The notes: generated from the letters alone by a model not told the origin. Counted from the stretch's first letter, positions 50,182 to 60,283 are shown. The stretch: 64,000 nt of DNA from Pyxidicoccus xibeiensis (GCF_024198175.1 NZ_JAJVKV010000010.1:285311-349310); one strand, 5' to 3'. Numbers and translations: made by a program.

Positions 50182-51996
50182 TCAGGGCTTCGCGGCGGCC
50201 TTCCGCGAAGCCACCCACGCCTGGACCTTGCCTTCCAGGACGTCCAGCGGCACGGAGCCGTCCAGCAGCACCACGTCGTGGAACTCGCGCAGGTCGAAGC
50301 GCGCGCCCAGCTCGCGCTCCGCGCGGGTGCGCAGCTCGCGGATGCGCAGCTGGCCAATCTTGTAGGCCAGCGCCTGTCCCGGCCAGGCGATGTAGCGGTC
50401 CACCTCGTTGGTGACGTCCAGCTCCTGGCGCGGCGAGTTCTCCATGAAGAAGTCGAGCGCCTGCTGCCGCGTCCAGCGCTTGACGTGCATGCCCGTGTCG
50501 ACGACGAGCCGCACCGCGCGCCACATGTCGTACGCGAGCTGGCCGAACTTGTCGTACGGGTCGTCGTAGAGGCCCAGCTCGTCGCCCAGCGTCTCGCAGT
50601 ACAGCGCCCAGCCCTCGCCGTAGGCCACGTGGTAGCCGAAGCGGCGGAAGTCGGGCATGGCCGTCTGCTCCACGGCCAGCGCCGTCTGCAGGTGGTGGCC
50701 GGGCACCGCCTCGTGCAGCGTCAGCGGCACCATCTCCCAGCGCGGCCGCGTCTCCGGGCGGTAGAGATTCACCAGGTACGTGCCAGGGCGAGAGCCGTCC
50801 GTCGCGGCCGGGTAGTAGAAGCCCGTCGTCACGTCCGGCGCCATCGCCTCCGGGGTGGGCTCCACGCCGTACGGCTGCCGGGGCAGCGTCTTGAACAGCT
50901 TCACCAGCAGCGGGTCGATGCGCTTGGCGAGGCTGCGGTAGCGCATCAGCAGCTCGTCCCCGGTGCGGTAGTAGAAGCGCGGGTCCGTGCGCAGGAAGCG
51001 GAAGAACTCCGGCAGCGTGCCCTGGAAGCCCGCCTTCGTCTTCACCGCCTCCATCTCCGCGCGGATGCGCTTCACCTCGGCCAGCCCCAGCGTGTGGATC
51101 TGCTCGGGCGTCAGCTCCGTCGTCGTGTACTTGCGGGCGAGGAAGGCATACCGCTCGCCGCCGTCCGGGAGCTGCCAGCTGCCCACCTGCTCCGTGCCCT
51201 TCGGCACGTACTCCCCTGTGAGGAACTGGTGGTAGCGCTTCAGCGCGGGCAGCACGCCCTGGGAGATGGCGGCGCGGGCGGCGGTGGCCAGCCGCTGCTG
51301 CTCGGCGGCGGGAATGCTGGACGGGAAGCGCTTGAAGGGGCTGTAGAAGCCGCTCTTCACCGGGTCGTCCACCAGCTGCTTCTCGATTTGCGGCGGCATC
51401 CGACCCAGGACGACCTTCGGGTGGACGTGCCCCTCGCGCAGACCCTCGCGCATCAGCGCCATCACCTGGTCCACGTACGTGCCGAAGGTCTTCAGCCGGG
51501 TGGTCCACTCCTCGTAGTCCTGGACGGTGTCGAAGCGCAGCGTGTCCGCGAGCTGGTACGCCGTCTGGATGCCCGGGGGCTGCTTGATGCCCTCGGGGAG
51601 GCTGCCCATGTGGGTCACCGGCATCAGGTGCGTCTTGAAGCGGTGCTCCTCCACCCACAGCGCGTAGTCGCGCAGGAACAGGTCGTAGTTGAGCTGGTCC
51701 GCGGCGGAGAGCTTCTTGCTGTCCAGCTTCTTCAGCTGCGCGACGACCTGGACGTTGTGCTGGTGGTCCGCCTCGATGGCCTCGAGGCTCAGGTCATCCC
51801 ACTTGTCGTTCCAGCGGCGGTCCCCCTGCACGGAGGCGTAGGTGGGGCTGTGCTCGAGCTGGTACTGCCACTCGCGCTGGATGAGCGCGTGCAGCGCGGT
51901 GGCGGTGGCGTCGCGCTTCTGGGCGGCGTCGGTGGTGGAAGGAAGCATCGCGAGGAACCCCAGGGCAAGGAGCAGTGCTGCGCGCAGTCCAGTCAT
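50182..51996 (-). CDS. DUF885 family zinc metallopeptidase, secreted
   Basis: A 604-residue protein with a signal peptide (LLLALGFLAMLPSTTDA). The DUF885 signature LHEAVPGHHLQ (His428, Glu429, His434, His435) and the downstream EGWALYCE (about 463) supply metal-binding and catalytic residues, as in carboxypeptidase-like M32-related folds. It starts 12 bases after the fruA stop on the same strand, so it could be read with the fructose operon, though the job seems unrelated (peptide breakdown). It converges with the P1 peptidase, 13 bases between stops. Confidence 0.88.
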   Translation of the reverse strand: MTGLRAALLLALGFLAMLPSTTDAAQKRDATATALHALIQREWQYQLEHSPTYASVQGDRRWNDKWDDLSLEAIEADHQHNVQVVAQLKKLDSKKLSAADQLNYDLFLRDYALWVEEHRFKTHLMPVTHMGSLPEGIKQPPGIQTAYQLADTLRFDTVQDYEEWTTRLKTFGTYVDQVMALMREGLREGHVHPKVVLGRMPPQIEKQLVDDPVKSGFYSPFKRFPSSIPAAEQQRLATAARAAISQGVLPALKRYHQFLTGEYVPKGTEQVGSWQLPDGGERYAFLARKYTTTELTPEQIHTLGLAEVKRIRAEMEAVKTKAGFQGTLPEFFRFLRTDPRFYYRTGDELLMRYRSLAKRIDPLLVKLFKTLPRQPYGVEPTPEAMAPDVTTGFYYPAATDGSRPGTYLVNLYRPETRPRWEMVPLTLHEAVPGHHLQTALAVEQTAMPDFRRFGYHVAYGEGWALYCETLGDELGLYDDPYDKFGQLAYDMWRAVRLVVDTGMHVKRWTRQQALDFFMENSPRQELDVTNEVDRYIAWPGQALAYKIGQLRIRELRTRAERELGARFDLREFHDVVLLDGSVPLDVLEGKVQAWVASRKAAAKP

Positions 51997-52008
51997 TCGG
52001 GCCCCGTT

Positions 52009-53835
52009 CTACCCCGGGATGCGCGGGGGCTCACCTGAGACCAGCACCGGCTCCTCGGGGAGCGGGCGCTTCAGCACGATGAGCGCCAGCGTCGTCGCCA
52101 GCGTGCCCGCGAGGAGGGCCACCAGGTACAGGCCCACCGGCTGCACCGCGTTGGGGATGGCGAGCACGAACACGCCGCCGTGGGGAGCCCGCAGCGCGCA
52201 GCCGAACCACATGGACAGGGCCCCCGTCACCGCCGAGCCGAACACGATGGAGGGAATCACCCGCAGCGGGTCCTTGGCGGCGAAGGGAATGGCCCCTTCG
52301 GTGATGAACGCCAGGCCGAGCACGGCGGCGGCCTTGCCGGCCTCGCGCTCCTGGAGCGTGAAGCGGCTGCGGGCCACCACCGTCGCCAGGGCCAGGCCCA
52401 GCGGTGGCGTCATGCCGGCGGCCATCACCGCGGCCATCGGCGTGAAGGTGTTGGAGCCCAGCAGGCCCACCGCGAAGGCATAGGCCGCCTTGTTGACGGG
52501 CCCGCCCGTGTCCACCGCCACCATCGCCCCCAGCAGCAGGCCGAGCAGGATGGCATTCGTCCCGCTCAGCCCCGTGAGGAACCCCGTCAGCCCGTTCATG
52601 ATGGCCGCGGCCGGCGCGCCAATCACGTAGACCATCAGCAGCCCGACGACGAGCGAGGCGAGCAGCGGGAGCACGAGGACGGGCTTGAGCCCCTCCAGGT
52701 TGGCGGGCAGGCGGATGTGCTCGCGGAGCCAGCGCGCCACGTAGCCCGCGAGGAAGCCCGCGACGATGCCGCCCAGGAAGCCCGCGCCGAGCTGCCCCGC
52801 CAGCATGCCGCCGATGAAGCCCGGCGCCAGCCCCGGCCGGTCCGCGATGGAGTAGGCGATGTAGCCCGCCAGCGCGGGCACCATCAGCGAGAAGGCCGCC
52901 TGGCCGATGCGCATCAGCGCCGCGGGGAGTGTGCCCTCCTCCTTGAAGGCCTCGATGCCGAAGATGAACGACAGCGCGATGACGAGCCCGCCCGCCACCA
53001 CGAACGGGAGCATGAACGACACGCCCGTCAGCAGGTGCTTGTAGGGCCCGGAGGGCTCCCCCTTCGGACGGGCCCCGGACTCCACCACCGCCTCCGCCGC
53101 GCTGGCGCCCGCGGGCGGGGCCGGCAGCGCCAGCGCCCGCGTCACCACCGAGTCCGCCTGCTTCAGCGCCTCTCCCACCGAGGTCTTCAGGAGCCGCTTG
53201 CCGGCGAAGCGATCGGTGGAAACGTGCGTGTCCGCGCCGATGATGACCGCGTCGGCGGCGGCAATCTCCTCGGCCGTCAGCGTGTTCTTCGCGCCCACCG
53301 AGCCCTGCGTCTCCACCTTGATGTCGTAGCCCCTCGCCTTCGCGGCGCGCGTGAGCGCCTCGGCGGCCATGAAGGTGTGGGCGATGCCCGTGGGGCAGGC
53401 GGTGATGGCCACCAGCCGGCCGGAGCCACCGGGCACCGGCGCGGGCTTCGGGAGCACCGTCACCGGCGTGGCGGTCGCCACCGACAGCTCCGTCGAGGCG
53501 GCGACGGGGGGCGTGGAGGCCGGGGAACGTGCCGCGCGCGCCACGGCCTCGTCGATGATGTGCCCCGTCTCCCGGATGGCCAGCGCCGTCGAGGTCCGGA
53601 TGATCTGCTTGCCCTGGAAGCGGCTCTCGTCGACGGTGATGTCGGCCGCGACGATGACCACGTCCGCCGCGGCCACGGCCGCCGGGTCCAGCGGCGCGCT
53701 CACGCCCTCGGAGCCCCGCGTCTCCACGGCGATGTCGTGTCCCTTGAGCGCCGCCACGCGGCGCAGCGCCTCGGCCGCCATGACCGTGTGGGCGATTCCC
53801 GTGGGGCAGGCGGTGACGGCTACCAGTTTCGCCAT
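52009..53835 (-). CDS. fruA: PTS fructose transporter EIIB'-EIIB-EIIC
   Basis: A 608-residue PTS permease with two EIIB domains: the N-terminal one (1-~95) and a second (~140-235) both begin with the phosphorylation loop ACPTGIAHT, so both have the active-site Cys. An Ala/Pro linker separates them. From ~260 is the EIIC domain with about ten membrane helices and the characteristic GPVNKAAYAF and GAIPFAAKDPLR. It imports fructose and phosphorylates it at C1. It follows fruK by 26 bases in the fru operon. In enteric FruA the first EIIB lacks the Cys; here it is kept. Confidence 0.95.
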   Translation of the reverse strand: MAKLVAVTACPTGIAHTVMAAEALRRVAALKGHDIAVETRGSEGVSAPLDPAAVAAADVVIVAADITVDESRFQGKQIIRTSTALAIRETGHIIDEAVARAARSPASTPPVAASTELSVATATPVTVLPKPAPVPGGSGRLVAITACPTGIAHTFMAAEALTRAAKARGYDIKVETQGSVGAKNTLTAEEIAAADAVIIGADTHVSTDRFAGKRLLKTSVGEALKQADSVVTRALALPAPPAGASAAEAVVESGARPKGEPSGPYKHLLTGVSFMLPFVVAGGLVIALSFIFGIEAFKEEGTLPAALMRIGQAAFSLMVPALAGYIAYSIADRPGLAPGFIGGMLAGQLGAGFLGGIVAGFLAGYVARWLREHIRLPANLEGLKPVLVLPLLASLVVGLLMVYVIGAPAAAIMNGLTGFLTGLSGTNAILLGLLLGAMVAVDTGGPVNKAAYAFAVGLLGSNTFTPMAAVMAAGMTPPLGLALATVVARSRFTLQEREAGKAAAVLGLAFITEGAIPFAAKDPLRVIPSIVFGSAVTGALSMWFGCALRAPHGGVFVLAIPNAVQPVGLYLVALLAGTLATTLALIVLKRPLPEEPVLVSGEPPRIPG

Positions 53836-53861
53836 GGTCTTTGCGTCCTCGTCGTCCGGGC

Positions 53862-54818
53862 TCAGCCGCTGCCCAGGGAATGGATGACCACCTCACGCCT
53901 CAACGCCTTGACCCGCTCCGGGGACGGCGGCACCGGCCCCACCTGGGCCAGCTTGCCCGCCGCGAAGGCGGTGCCATGCCGTGCGCACGCCTCCAGCGAG
54001 CCCCCCGCCAGCCGCGCGGCCAGCACGCCAGCCACCATGGCGTCCCCTGCCCCCACCGTGCTGGCGACCTCCACGCGCGGAGGCACCGCCAGCAGCGCGC
54101 CCTCCGCCCCGACGAAGATGGCGCCCTCCCCTCCCAGCGACACCACCACCAGGCCAATCCCCGTCGCGTGGAGCTCCCGTGCCGCGCGGACCACATCCGC
54201 CCTGTCAGGCAGCGGGCGCCCGAGCAGCTCCGACAGCTCGTGCGCGTTGGGCTTCACGAAGTCCGGCTTCGCCCCCACCGCGTGGCGCAGCGGCGCGCCG
54301 CTGGTGTCCACCACCACCAGGCATCCGCGGGCGCGCAGCCGCGCCGTCAGCGTGGCGTAGACGTCCTCCGGCACACCGGACGGCAGGCTGCCGGCCAGCA
54401 CGAAGCAGCCGTTGTCACGGGCCAACCCCTCCAGCTTCTCCAGCAGTCGCTGCAGCGCCTCGTCGGAGACCTTCAGCCCGGGAAGGTTGAGGTCCGTCAC
54501 TGCGCCCCCCTCCCGGTCCACCACCTTGATGTTGACGCGACTGGAGCCGGGCAGGCGCAGGAGCCGGTCGTGGATGCCGCGCTCGCGAAAGAGCGCGTCG
54601 AACAGGTGGGTGTTGTCCAGGCCCAGGATGCCCGCCACGGTGACGGGGGTGGGCCCTCCGGCGAGGAAGGCGGCGACGTTGATGGCCTTGCCGCCCGCGG
54701 TGCGCGTCTCGGAGACGACGCGGTTGACGGTGCCCGCCGTGAAGCCCGGACAGTCGAGCGTCTGGTCGATGGCGGAGTTCAGGCTCACCGTCACGATGCC
54801 GGGCCTCGTGGGAGTCAT
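53862..54818 (-). CDS. fruK: 1-phosphofructokinase
   Basis: A 318-residue PfkB-family kinase: VTVSLNSAIDQTLDCPGF at the N-terminus, GGKAINVAAFLA, and the C-terminal STVGAGDAMVAGVLA with the catalytic Asp. It converts fructose 1-phosphate to fructose 1,6-bisphosphate. The start overlaps the FruB fusion gene by four bases (ATGA). No unusual changes seen. Confidence 0.95.
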   Translation of the reverse strand: MTPTRPGIVTVSLNSAIDQTLDCPGFTAGTVNRVVSETRTAGGKAINVAAFLAGGPTPVTVAGILGLDNTHLFDALFRERGIHDRLLRLPGSSRVNIKVVDREGGAVTDLNLPGLKVSDEALQRLLEKLEGLARDNGCFVLAGSLPSGVPEDVYATLTARLRARGCLVVVDTSGAPLRHAVGAKPDFVKPNAHELSELLGRPLPDRADVVRAARELHATGIGLVVVSLGGEGAIFVGAEGALLAVPPRVEVASTVGAGDAMVAGVLAARLAGGSLEACARHGTAFAAGKLAQVGPVPPSPERVKALRREVVIHSLGSG

Positions 54819-57322
54819 GCGCCCTCCCCGGCCCTGGCCAGCAGGCCTCGCACCAGCGCCCGCACCTCGGCCGCGCCCTCACAGGCGAGCGCCTGCCGTG
54901 CCACCGTCTCCAGGTCCTTCATCGACACGCTCCGCAGCAGCGCCTTGATGGCGGGGATGGTGGGGATGGCGACGCTCAGCTCGCTGACGCCCAGCCCGGA
55001 CAGGGTGATGGCGCCCGCCGGGTCTCCCGCCACGCCGCCGCACGCGCCCACCCAGATGCCGGCCCCGCGCGCGGCCTTCACCGTCAGGTCCACCATGCGC
55101 AGGACGGCCGGGTGGACGCCGTCCGCCTGGGGCGCCAGCACCGGGTGCTCGCGGTCCATGGCCAGCACGTACTGCGTCAGGTCATTGGTGCCGATGGAGA
55201 AGAAGGACACCTCCTTCGCGAGCTGGTCGGCCAGCATCACCGCCGAGGGGACCTCGATCATGATGCCCGTTTCCACCGGGGCCGCGCCCACCTCGCGGCG
55301 GACGTCCTCGGTGATGGCCTTGGCCCTGCGCAGCTCGGCGAGCGTGGCCACCATCGGGTACATGATGCGCACCGGCCCCTCCTTCGACGCGCGGAGGATG
55401 GCGCGCAGCTGCGTGCGGAACAGGTCCTCCCGCTCGAAGCACAGGCGGATGCCGCGCACGCCGAGGAACGGGTTGGCCTCCGCCGGCAGCGACAGGTAGG
55501 GCACGTGCTTGTCGCCGCCGATGTCCAGCGTGCGCAGGATGATGGGCAGCCCGTTCAGCGCGCGGACCATGGTGCGGTACGCCTCGTACTGCTCGTCCTC
55601 TCCCGGCGGGTCCTCGCGCTGGAGGAAGAGGAACTCCGTGCGCATCAGGCCCACGCCCTCGCCACCGGCGTCCACGGCCTTCTGCGCGTCCTTCGCCGAC
55701 CCGATGTTGGCGGCGACCTCCACGCGGCGCCCGTCCCGCGTAATCGCGGGCTTGTACCGGTCCAGCTTCTCCGCGTCGCGCTGCTCTCGGACGCGCTCGC
55801 GCCACGTCGCAGCCCGCGCCTGGTCCTTCGCGGAGGGCCTCAGCACCAGGACGCCCCCGTCCCCGTCGAGGATGCAGTCCTCGCCGTTGACCAGGTCCAG
55901 CACCGCCGGCCCCGCGGCGACGACGGCGGGGATGTCCAGCGAGCGGGCGATGATGGCCGTGTGCGACGTGGCCCCGCCCCCGACGGTGCACAGCCCCAGC
56001 ACCATCGCCGGGTCCAGCTTCGCGGTGTCGGACGGGGCCAGGTCCTCGGCCAGCAGCACCACCGGGTGGTCCGGCAGCGTCGCCACGCCCTCCACCACGT
56101 CCGCCAGCATGCGCAGCACGCGGCGGCCCACGTCGCGCAGGTCGCCCGCGCGCCCGGCCAGCAGCGGGTCCGGGAGCCGGGCGAGCGCCTCCGCCCGCTC
56201 CTCGTAGACGCGCCGCCACGCCCAGCCGGCGCTCGCGCCACCGTCGATGTGGCGGCCCGCCTCGGTCACCATCTCCGGGTCGTCCAGCAGCTCCTGGTGG
56301 GCCTTGAAGATGGCGGCCCGGGTGGCGCCGGCCTTCTTGAAGAACTCCTGGTGCAGGTTGTGGAGCTCCGCGATGGCGCCGGCCAGCGCCTGCGCCAGCC
56401 GCTCGTGCTCGCGCGCCGGGTCGGGCGCCTTCTCCGCCACCACCAGCCGTTCGTGCTGGAAGAGCCACGCCGGCCCGGAGGCGATGCCCGGAGAGGCGGA
56501 GATGCCCGCCACCATCTGCCCGTCATAGTCCAGCCGCGCCGCCGGGGCGGGAGCGGCGGCGGACGCGGCGGGCCGGAGCGACACCTCCTCGTCCAGGCCG
56601 GCCTCGAACGCCGCGCGAATGGCACCCAGCGCCGCCTCCGCGTCCGCTCCCGATGCGGTGATGATGAGCGGCGCCCCACCCGTGGCACCGAGCTGGAGCA
56701 GGGAGATGAGGCTCTTCGCGCTGCCCGACTTCTGCCCGTAGTGGACGGTGATGTCCGAGCGGAAGCGCTTCGCCACCTCGACGAGCGCGGTGGACGGTCG
56801 CGCGTGCATGCCATGCGGCGCGGGCGACGTCACCTGGATGAAGGGCCCCTCGGTGGCCAGCGGGGACGTGGAGGCCACGGGCTCCGGAGCGGCGGAGGCG
56901 CCATTGAGCGTGACGACGATGAGGCCCGCGTCGCGGGTGCGCGCCAGCTCCTCCGCCTTCGCCGCGTCCCCGAGCACGCCCGTGAGGTTGGCGAGCACCT
57001 GGAGGTGCTCATCCGACCGCGCGGCGATGCCCACCACCACCCGGGCCGCGCCGTCCTTGCCCCAGTCCACGCCGCGCGGGAACTGGACGACGACCACGCC
57101 CGTCCGCTTCACCAGGTCGCGCGCGTCCGGCGTGCCGTGGGGGATGGCGATGCCGTTGCCCAGGTACGTGGCGGAGACGCCCTCGCGCCGGAGCATGCTG
57201 TCGATGTACCCCGGCTCGATGAAGCCCGCCTCCACCATGGTCTGCCCGACGAGGCGGATGGCCTCCGCCTTGCTCGCGGCGGACTGCCCCAGGCGGACAT
57301 GCGTCTTGGTGAGTGTCAGCAT
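54815..57322 (-). CDS. fruB: Multiphosphoryl transfer protein EIIA-HPr-EI
   Basis: An 835-residue PTS fusion: EIIA-Fru domain (1-~145, phosphorylated His62 in AIPHGT), HPr (~160-250, active His173 in PHGMHARPS), and Enzyme I (~265-835, His454 in GGATSHTAII, plus GVGLMRTEFLFL and the C-terminal PEP-binding part). One polypeptide thus carries phosphate from PEP to FruA, making the operon self-sufficient. Its ribosome site TGAGGA overlaps the stop of the helicase upstream, suggesting coupled translation. Confidence 0.95.
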   Translation of the reverse strand: MLTLTKTHVRLGQSAASKAEAIRLVGQTMVEAGFIEPGYIDSMLRREGVSATYLGNGIAIPHGTPDARDLVKRTGVVVVQFPRGVDWGKDGAARVVVGIAARSDEHLQVLANLTGVLGDAAKAEELARTRDAGLIVVTLNGASAAPEPVASTSPLATEGPFIQVTSPAPHGMHARPSTALVEVAKRFRSDITVHYGQKSGSAKSLISLLQLGATGGAPLIITASGADAEAALGAIRAAFEAGLDEEVSLRPAASAAAPAPAARLDYDGQMVAGISASPGIASGPAWLFQHERLVVAEKAPDPAREHERLAQALAGAIAELHNLHQEFFKKAGATRAAIFKAHQELLDDPEMVTEAGRHIDGGASAGWAWRRVYEERAEALARLPDPLLAGRAGDLRDVGRRVLRMLADVVEGVATLPDHPVVLLAEDLAPSDTAKLDPAMVLGLCTVGGGATSHTAIIARSLDIPAVVAAGPAVLDLVNGEDCILDGDGGVLVLRPSAKDQARAATWRERVREQRDAEKLDRYKPAITRDGRRVEVAANIGSAKDAQKAVDAGGEGVGLMRTEFLFLQREDPPGEDEQYEAYRTMVRALNGLPIILRTLDIGGDKHVPYLSLPAEANPFLGVRGIRLCFEREDLFRTQLRAILRASKEGPVRIMYPMVATLAELRRAKAITEDVRREVGAAPVETGIMIEVPSAVMLADQLAKEVSFFSIGTNDLTQYVLAMDREHPVLAPQADGVHPAVLRMVDLTVKAARGAGIWVGACGGVAGDPAGAITLSGLGVSELSVAIPTIPAIKALLRSVSMKDLETVARQALACEGAAEVRALVRGLLARAGEGA

Positions 57323-57331
57323 TGGCGTTCC

Positions 57332-60283
57332 TCAGGAGAACAGCTCGAGCAGGTCCTCACGGGTGATGGCGGTCGCGGCGGATGCGTCACTGAGGGCCGC
57401 CTCGAAGATGGCGCGCTTCTTCTCCTGGAGTCCGAGGATTCGCTCCTCGACTGTCCCCTGCGAGACGAGCCGGTACACCATCACCGTCCGCTCCTGACCG
57501 ATGCGGTGCGCCCGGTCCGCCGCCTGGGCCTCCGCCGCCGGGTTCCACCACGGGTCCACCAGGAAGACGTGGTCCGCCGCGGTGAGGTTGAGGCCCGTGC
57601 CGCCGGCCTTGAGCGACATCAGCAGAACGGGTGCGCCCTCCTGTGACTGGAAGCGCGACGTCACGTCGCCGCGGTTCACCGTCGTCCCGTCCAGCCGCTC
57701 GAAGGCGATGCCCGTCGCCTTGAGCTGGGGCTCGATGAGGTCCAGCAGCGACGTCCACTGCGAGAAGACCAGCGCCTTGTGGCCCTCCGACACCGCCGTC
57801 TCCAGCGCGTCCACCAGCGTCTCCACCTTGGAGGACGTGTTGGCCCGCTGGCCCGGGACGAGCGCCGGGTGGCAGGCCGCCTGGCGGAGCCGGAGCAGCG
57901 CCTCCAGCGCCTTCAGCACGCTGCCGCCCTCGTTGAGCAGGGCGACCACTTCCTTGCGCGTCGCCGCCATCACCGAGTCGTAGACGGCGCGCTCGCGCTC
58001 ATCCAGCTGCACGTGCATCACCGACTCGATGCGCGGCGGCAGCTCGGGCGCCACGTCCCGTTTGAGGCGGCGCAGGACGAAGGGCCGGATGCGCCGGCGC
58101 AGTCCCTCCGCGGCCCCGGGCCGGCCCTCGGAGATGGGCTGGGCCACCTTGTCCGCGAAGTGGCGCCGTCCGCCGAGCAGGCCGGGGTTGGTGAAGTGCA
58201 TCAGGCTCCACAGTTCCTCCAGCCGGTTTTCCAGCGGGGTGCCGCTCAGCGCCAGCCGGAAGCCGGCCTTCAGGCCGAAGGCCGCGCGCGCCACCTGGCT
58301 GTCCGGGTTCTTGATGGCCTGCGCCTCGTCCAGCACCAGCGCGTCCCACGTCTTCGCCCCGAGCACCGCGGCATCCAGGCGCATGATGGCGTACGTCGTG
58401 AGGGTGATGTCGGCGGACGCATCCAGCGCGCGCCCAGGCCCGTGGTACACGCAGACCTTGAGCGACGGGCGGAAGCGCTTGAGCTCCGCGGCCCAGTTCG
58501 GCAGCACGCTGGTGGGGCAGACCACGAGCGAGCCCGGTCCCAGCGCGCAGATTGTCTGGAGCGTCTTTCCGAGGCCCATGTCGTCGGCCAGGATTCCGCC
58601 CAGCCCCGCGCCCCGGAGGAAGCCCAGCCAGCTCACGCCCTGCAGCTGGTAGGGGCGCAGCGTCGCGACGAGGTCCCCAGGAAGCACGGGGGCCGGAAGC
58701 TTCTCGAAGCCCTGGACCAGGGGCGCCAGCCGGTCCAGCCCTGGCGGAGGCGGCTGCTCCAGCGTCTCGCACAGTGCGGTCAGCTCCGGCAGGGCGTGGT
58801 TGGACACCTTGCCATCCGACTGCCGCGCGGCCAGCAGGTCCGCCACGCGCTGGCCATGCTTGTCCAGCCAGGCGCGGGGCAGCGGCGCCCAGCCACCGCC
58901 GTCCAGCGGCACCAGCCCCAGCCCCTCCGTCCACGCGCGGATGACGGCAGCGGCGTCCACGGCCTTCACCTCGCCCTTCGCGCCCTCCACCTGGAACTCC
59001 AGCGTGAAGCGCACGTCGGGGACGCCATTGCCGGTGACGGCGGAGTCCACCTGGAGCAACGGCCTCAGCCGCACGTCCGGGCTCACCACGCCCGCCGCGT
59101 CGCCGGCCAGGTCGCCGCGCCACCGCCGCAGCTTGTCCGCCCAGCGCACCATCTCCGGGCCCTGCACCGTCAGTCGCCGGCCGGGCACCAGGTTCAGCTC
59201 GTCCCGGAGCTGGTGGATGAGCCGCTGCTCCGCGGCCTCGTCGCGCAGCGGCACCGCGCCGCGCAGGTACACCATGCGGCCCGCGTCGATTCGCACCGAC
59301 GGCGGCGCGCCGTACACGAGCGTGGGCAGCACGGACAGCCCCGACTCCAGCTGGTTCAGCTCCAAGAGGATTCGCGGCCGCAGGTCACGGTCCAGCGGCG
59401 GCAGGCGCCGGCTGCGCATGTCCACGGGCATGCGCCGGCCCAGCTCAGGGAGCACCTTCGACGTCAGCTCCCCCACCTGCTCGGACGCGTACGTGCGGAC
59501 GATGGGCAGGTTCTGCAGCCACGCGCCCGTCATCGACGTCTCGCCCAGGCGGGCCAGCGCGTCACCGAACAGCGCGACGCCGGGGCTGACGACTTCGACG
59601 ACGCGCGGGTCCTTCGTCACCGTCACCACGAGCTGCCCGTTCCGGTCCTCCACCAGCGCCCGGGGGACGACGACCTCGTCCGACACGGCCACCGGGCGCC
59701 CGTCGAGCAGCACGTTGCGCGCGTTCTCCAGCACCTTCAGCACCGCCTCCAGCGTCTCCGGCGCCAGCGTGCCGCGCGTGCGGCGCTGCTCCAGGATGCG
59801 GTCCGTGAGCAGGTCGGCCTGCTCCACCTGGAGCGTGGCGGCCTTCGCGGGCTGGGCCACCACGGAGGCCAGGCTCCCCTCCAGCGGCTCCTCCTTCCCG
59901 TCCGCGTGCGCGAGGGAGCGGTGCAGCTGCAGCCCTCCGTCCGCGCGGGTGAAGTGGTAGACGACGCGGGACCAGCGCGCGGCCGCCGTCTCCAGCGGGG
60001 TCTCCTGCTTCTCCGCCTGCTGGATGGAGATGGCCGCCGCCACCACGTGCTCGCACGGGTCCACCAGGCTGGGGCAGTCGCATTCCCAGGCGTCGTCGTT
60101 CGGATACAGGACGACCGTGAGGGCGACCGGGCGGCCCTTGGCCCGCACCCTCAGCTCCAGCTCCCCGGCCTTCTGGGCCTGGAGCACGACGGCGCCGGTG
60201 CGCGCGAGATTGACTCCATTGGTCCAGATGCCGGGCTTGGCTTCCTTCCGGACGGCTTCGAGCAGTTGTGCGGTCGCAGACAT
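57332..60283 (-). CDS. SWIM zinc-finger SNF2-family helicase
   Basis: A 983-residue SF2 ATPase. N-terminal SWIM zinc finger (C68, C70, C77, H79 in ECDCPSLVDPCEHV). A central region of about 400 residues is beta-rich and unassigned. The SNF2 motor is at the C-terminal half: DDMGLGKTLQT (Walker A), LVLDEAQAIKN (Walker B), SGTPLENRLEELWSL and, near the end, VFLVDPWWNPAAEAQAADRAHRIGQ. It is probably a DNA translocase or remodelling factor. It is the first gene of the unit that continues into fruB with a nine-base gap, an unexplained pairing. Confidence 0.92.
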   Translation of the reverse strand: MSATAQLLEAVRKEAKPGIWTNGVNLARTGAVVLQAQKAGELELRVRAKGRPVALTVVLYPNDDAWECDCPSLVDPCEHVVAAAISIQQAEKQETPLETAAARWSRVVYHFTRADGGLQLHRSLAHADGKEEPLEGSLASVVAQPAKAATLQVEQADLLTDRILEQRRTRGTLAPETLEAVLKVLENARNVLLDGRPVAVSDEVVVPRALVEDRNGQLVVTVTKDPRVVEVVSPGVALFGDALARLGETSMTGAWLQNLPIVRTYASEQVGELTSKVLPELGRRMPVDMRSRRLPPLDRDLRPRILLELNQLESGLSVLPTLVYGAPPSVRIDAGRMVYLRGAVPLRDEAAEQRLIHQLRDELNLVPGRRLTVQGPEMVRWADKLRRWRGDLAGDAAGVVSPDVRLRPLLQVDSAVTGNGVPDVRFTLEFQVEGAKGEVKAVDAAAVIRAWTEGLGLVPLDGGGWAPLPRAWLDKHGQRVADLLAARQSDGKVSNHALPELTALCETLEQPPPPGLDRLAPLVQGFEKLPAPVLPGDLVATLRPYQLQGVSWLGFLRGAGLGGILADDMGLGKTLQTICALGPGSLVVCPTSVLPNWAAELKRFRPSLKVCVYHGPGRALDASADITLTTYAIMRLDAAVLGAKTWDALVLDEAQAIKNPDSQVARAAFGLKAGFRLALSGTPLENRLEELWSLMHFTNPGLLGGRRHFADKVAQPISEGRPGAAEGLRRRIRPFVLRRLKRDVAPELPPRIESVMHVQLDERERAVYDSVMAATRKEVVALLNEGGSVLKALEALLRLRQAACHPALVPGQRANTSSKVETLVDALETAVSEGHKALVFSQWTSLLDLIEPQLKATGIAFERLDGTTVNRGDVTSRFQSQEGAPVLLMSLKAGGTGLNLTAADHVFLVDPWWNPAAEAQAADRAHRIGQERTVMVYRLVSQGTVEERILGLQEKKRAIFEAALSDASAATAITREDLLELFS

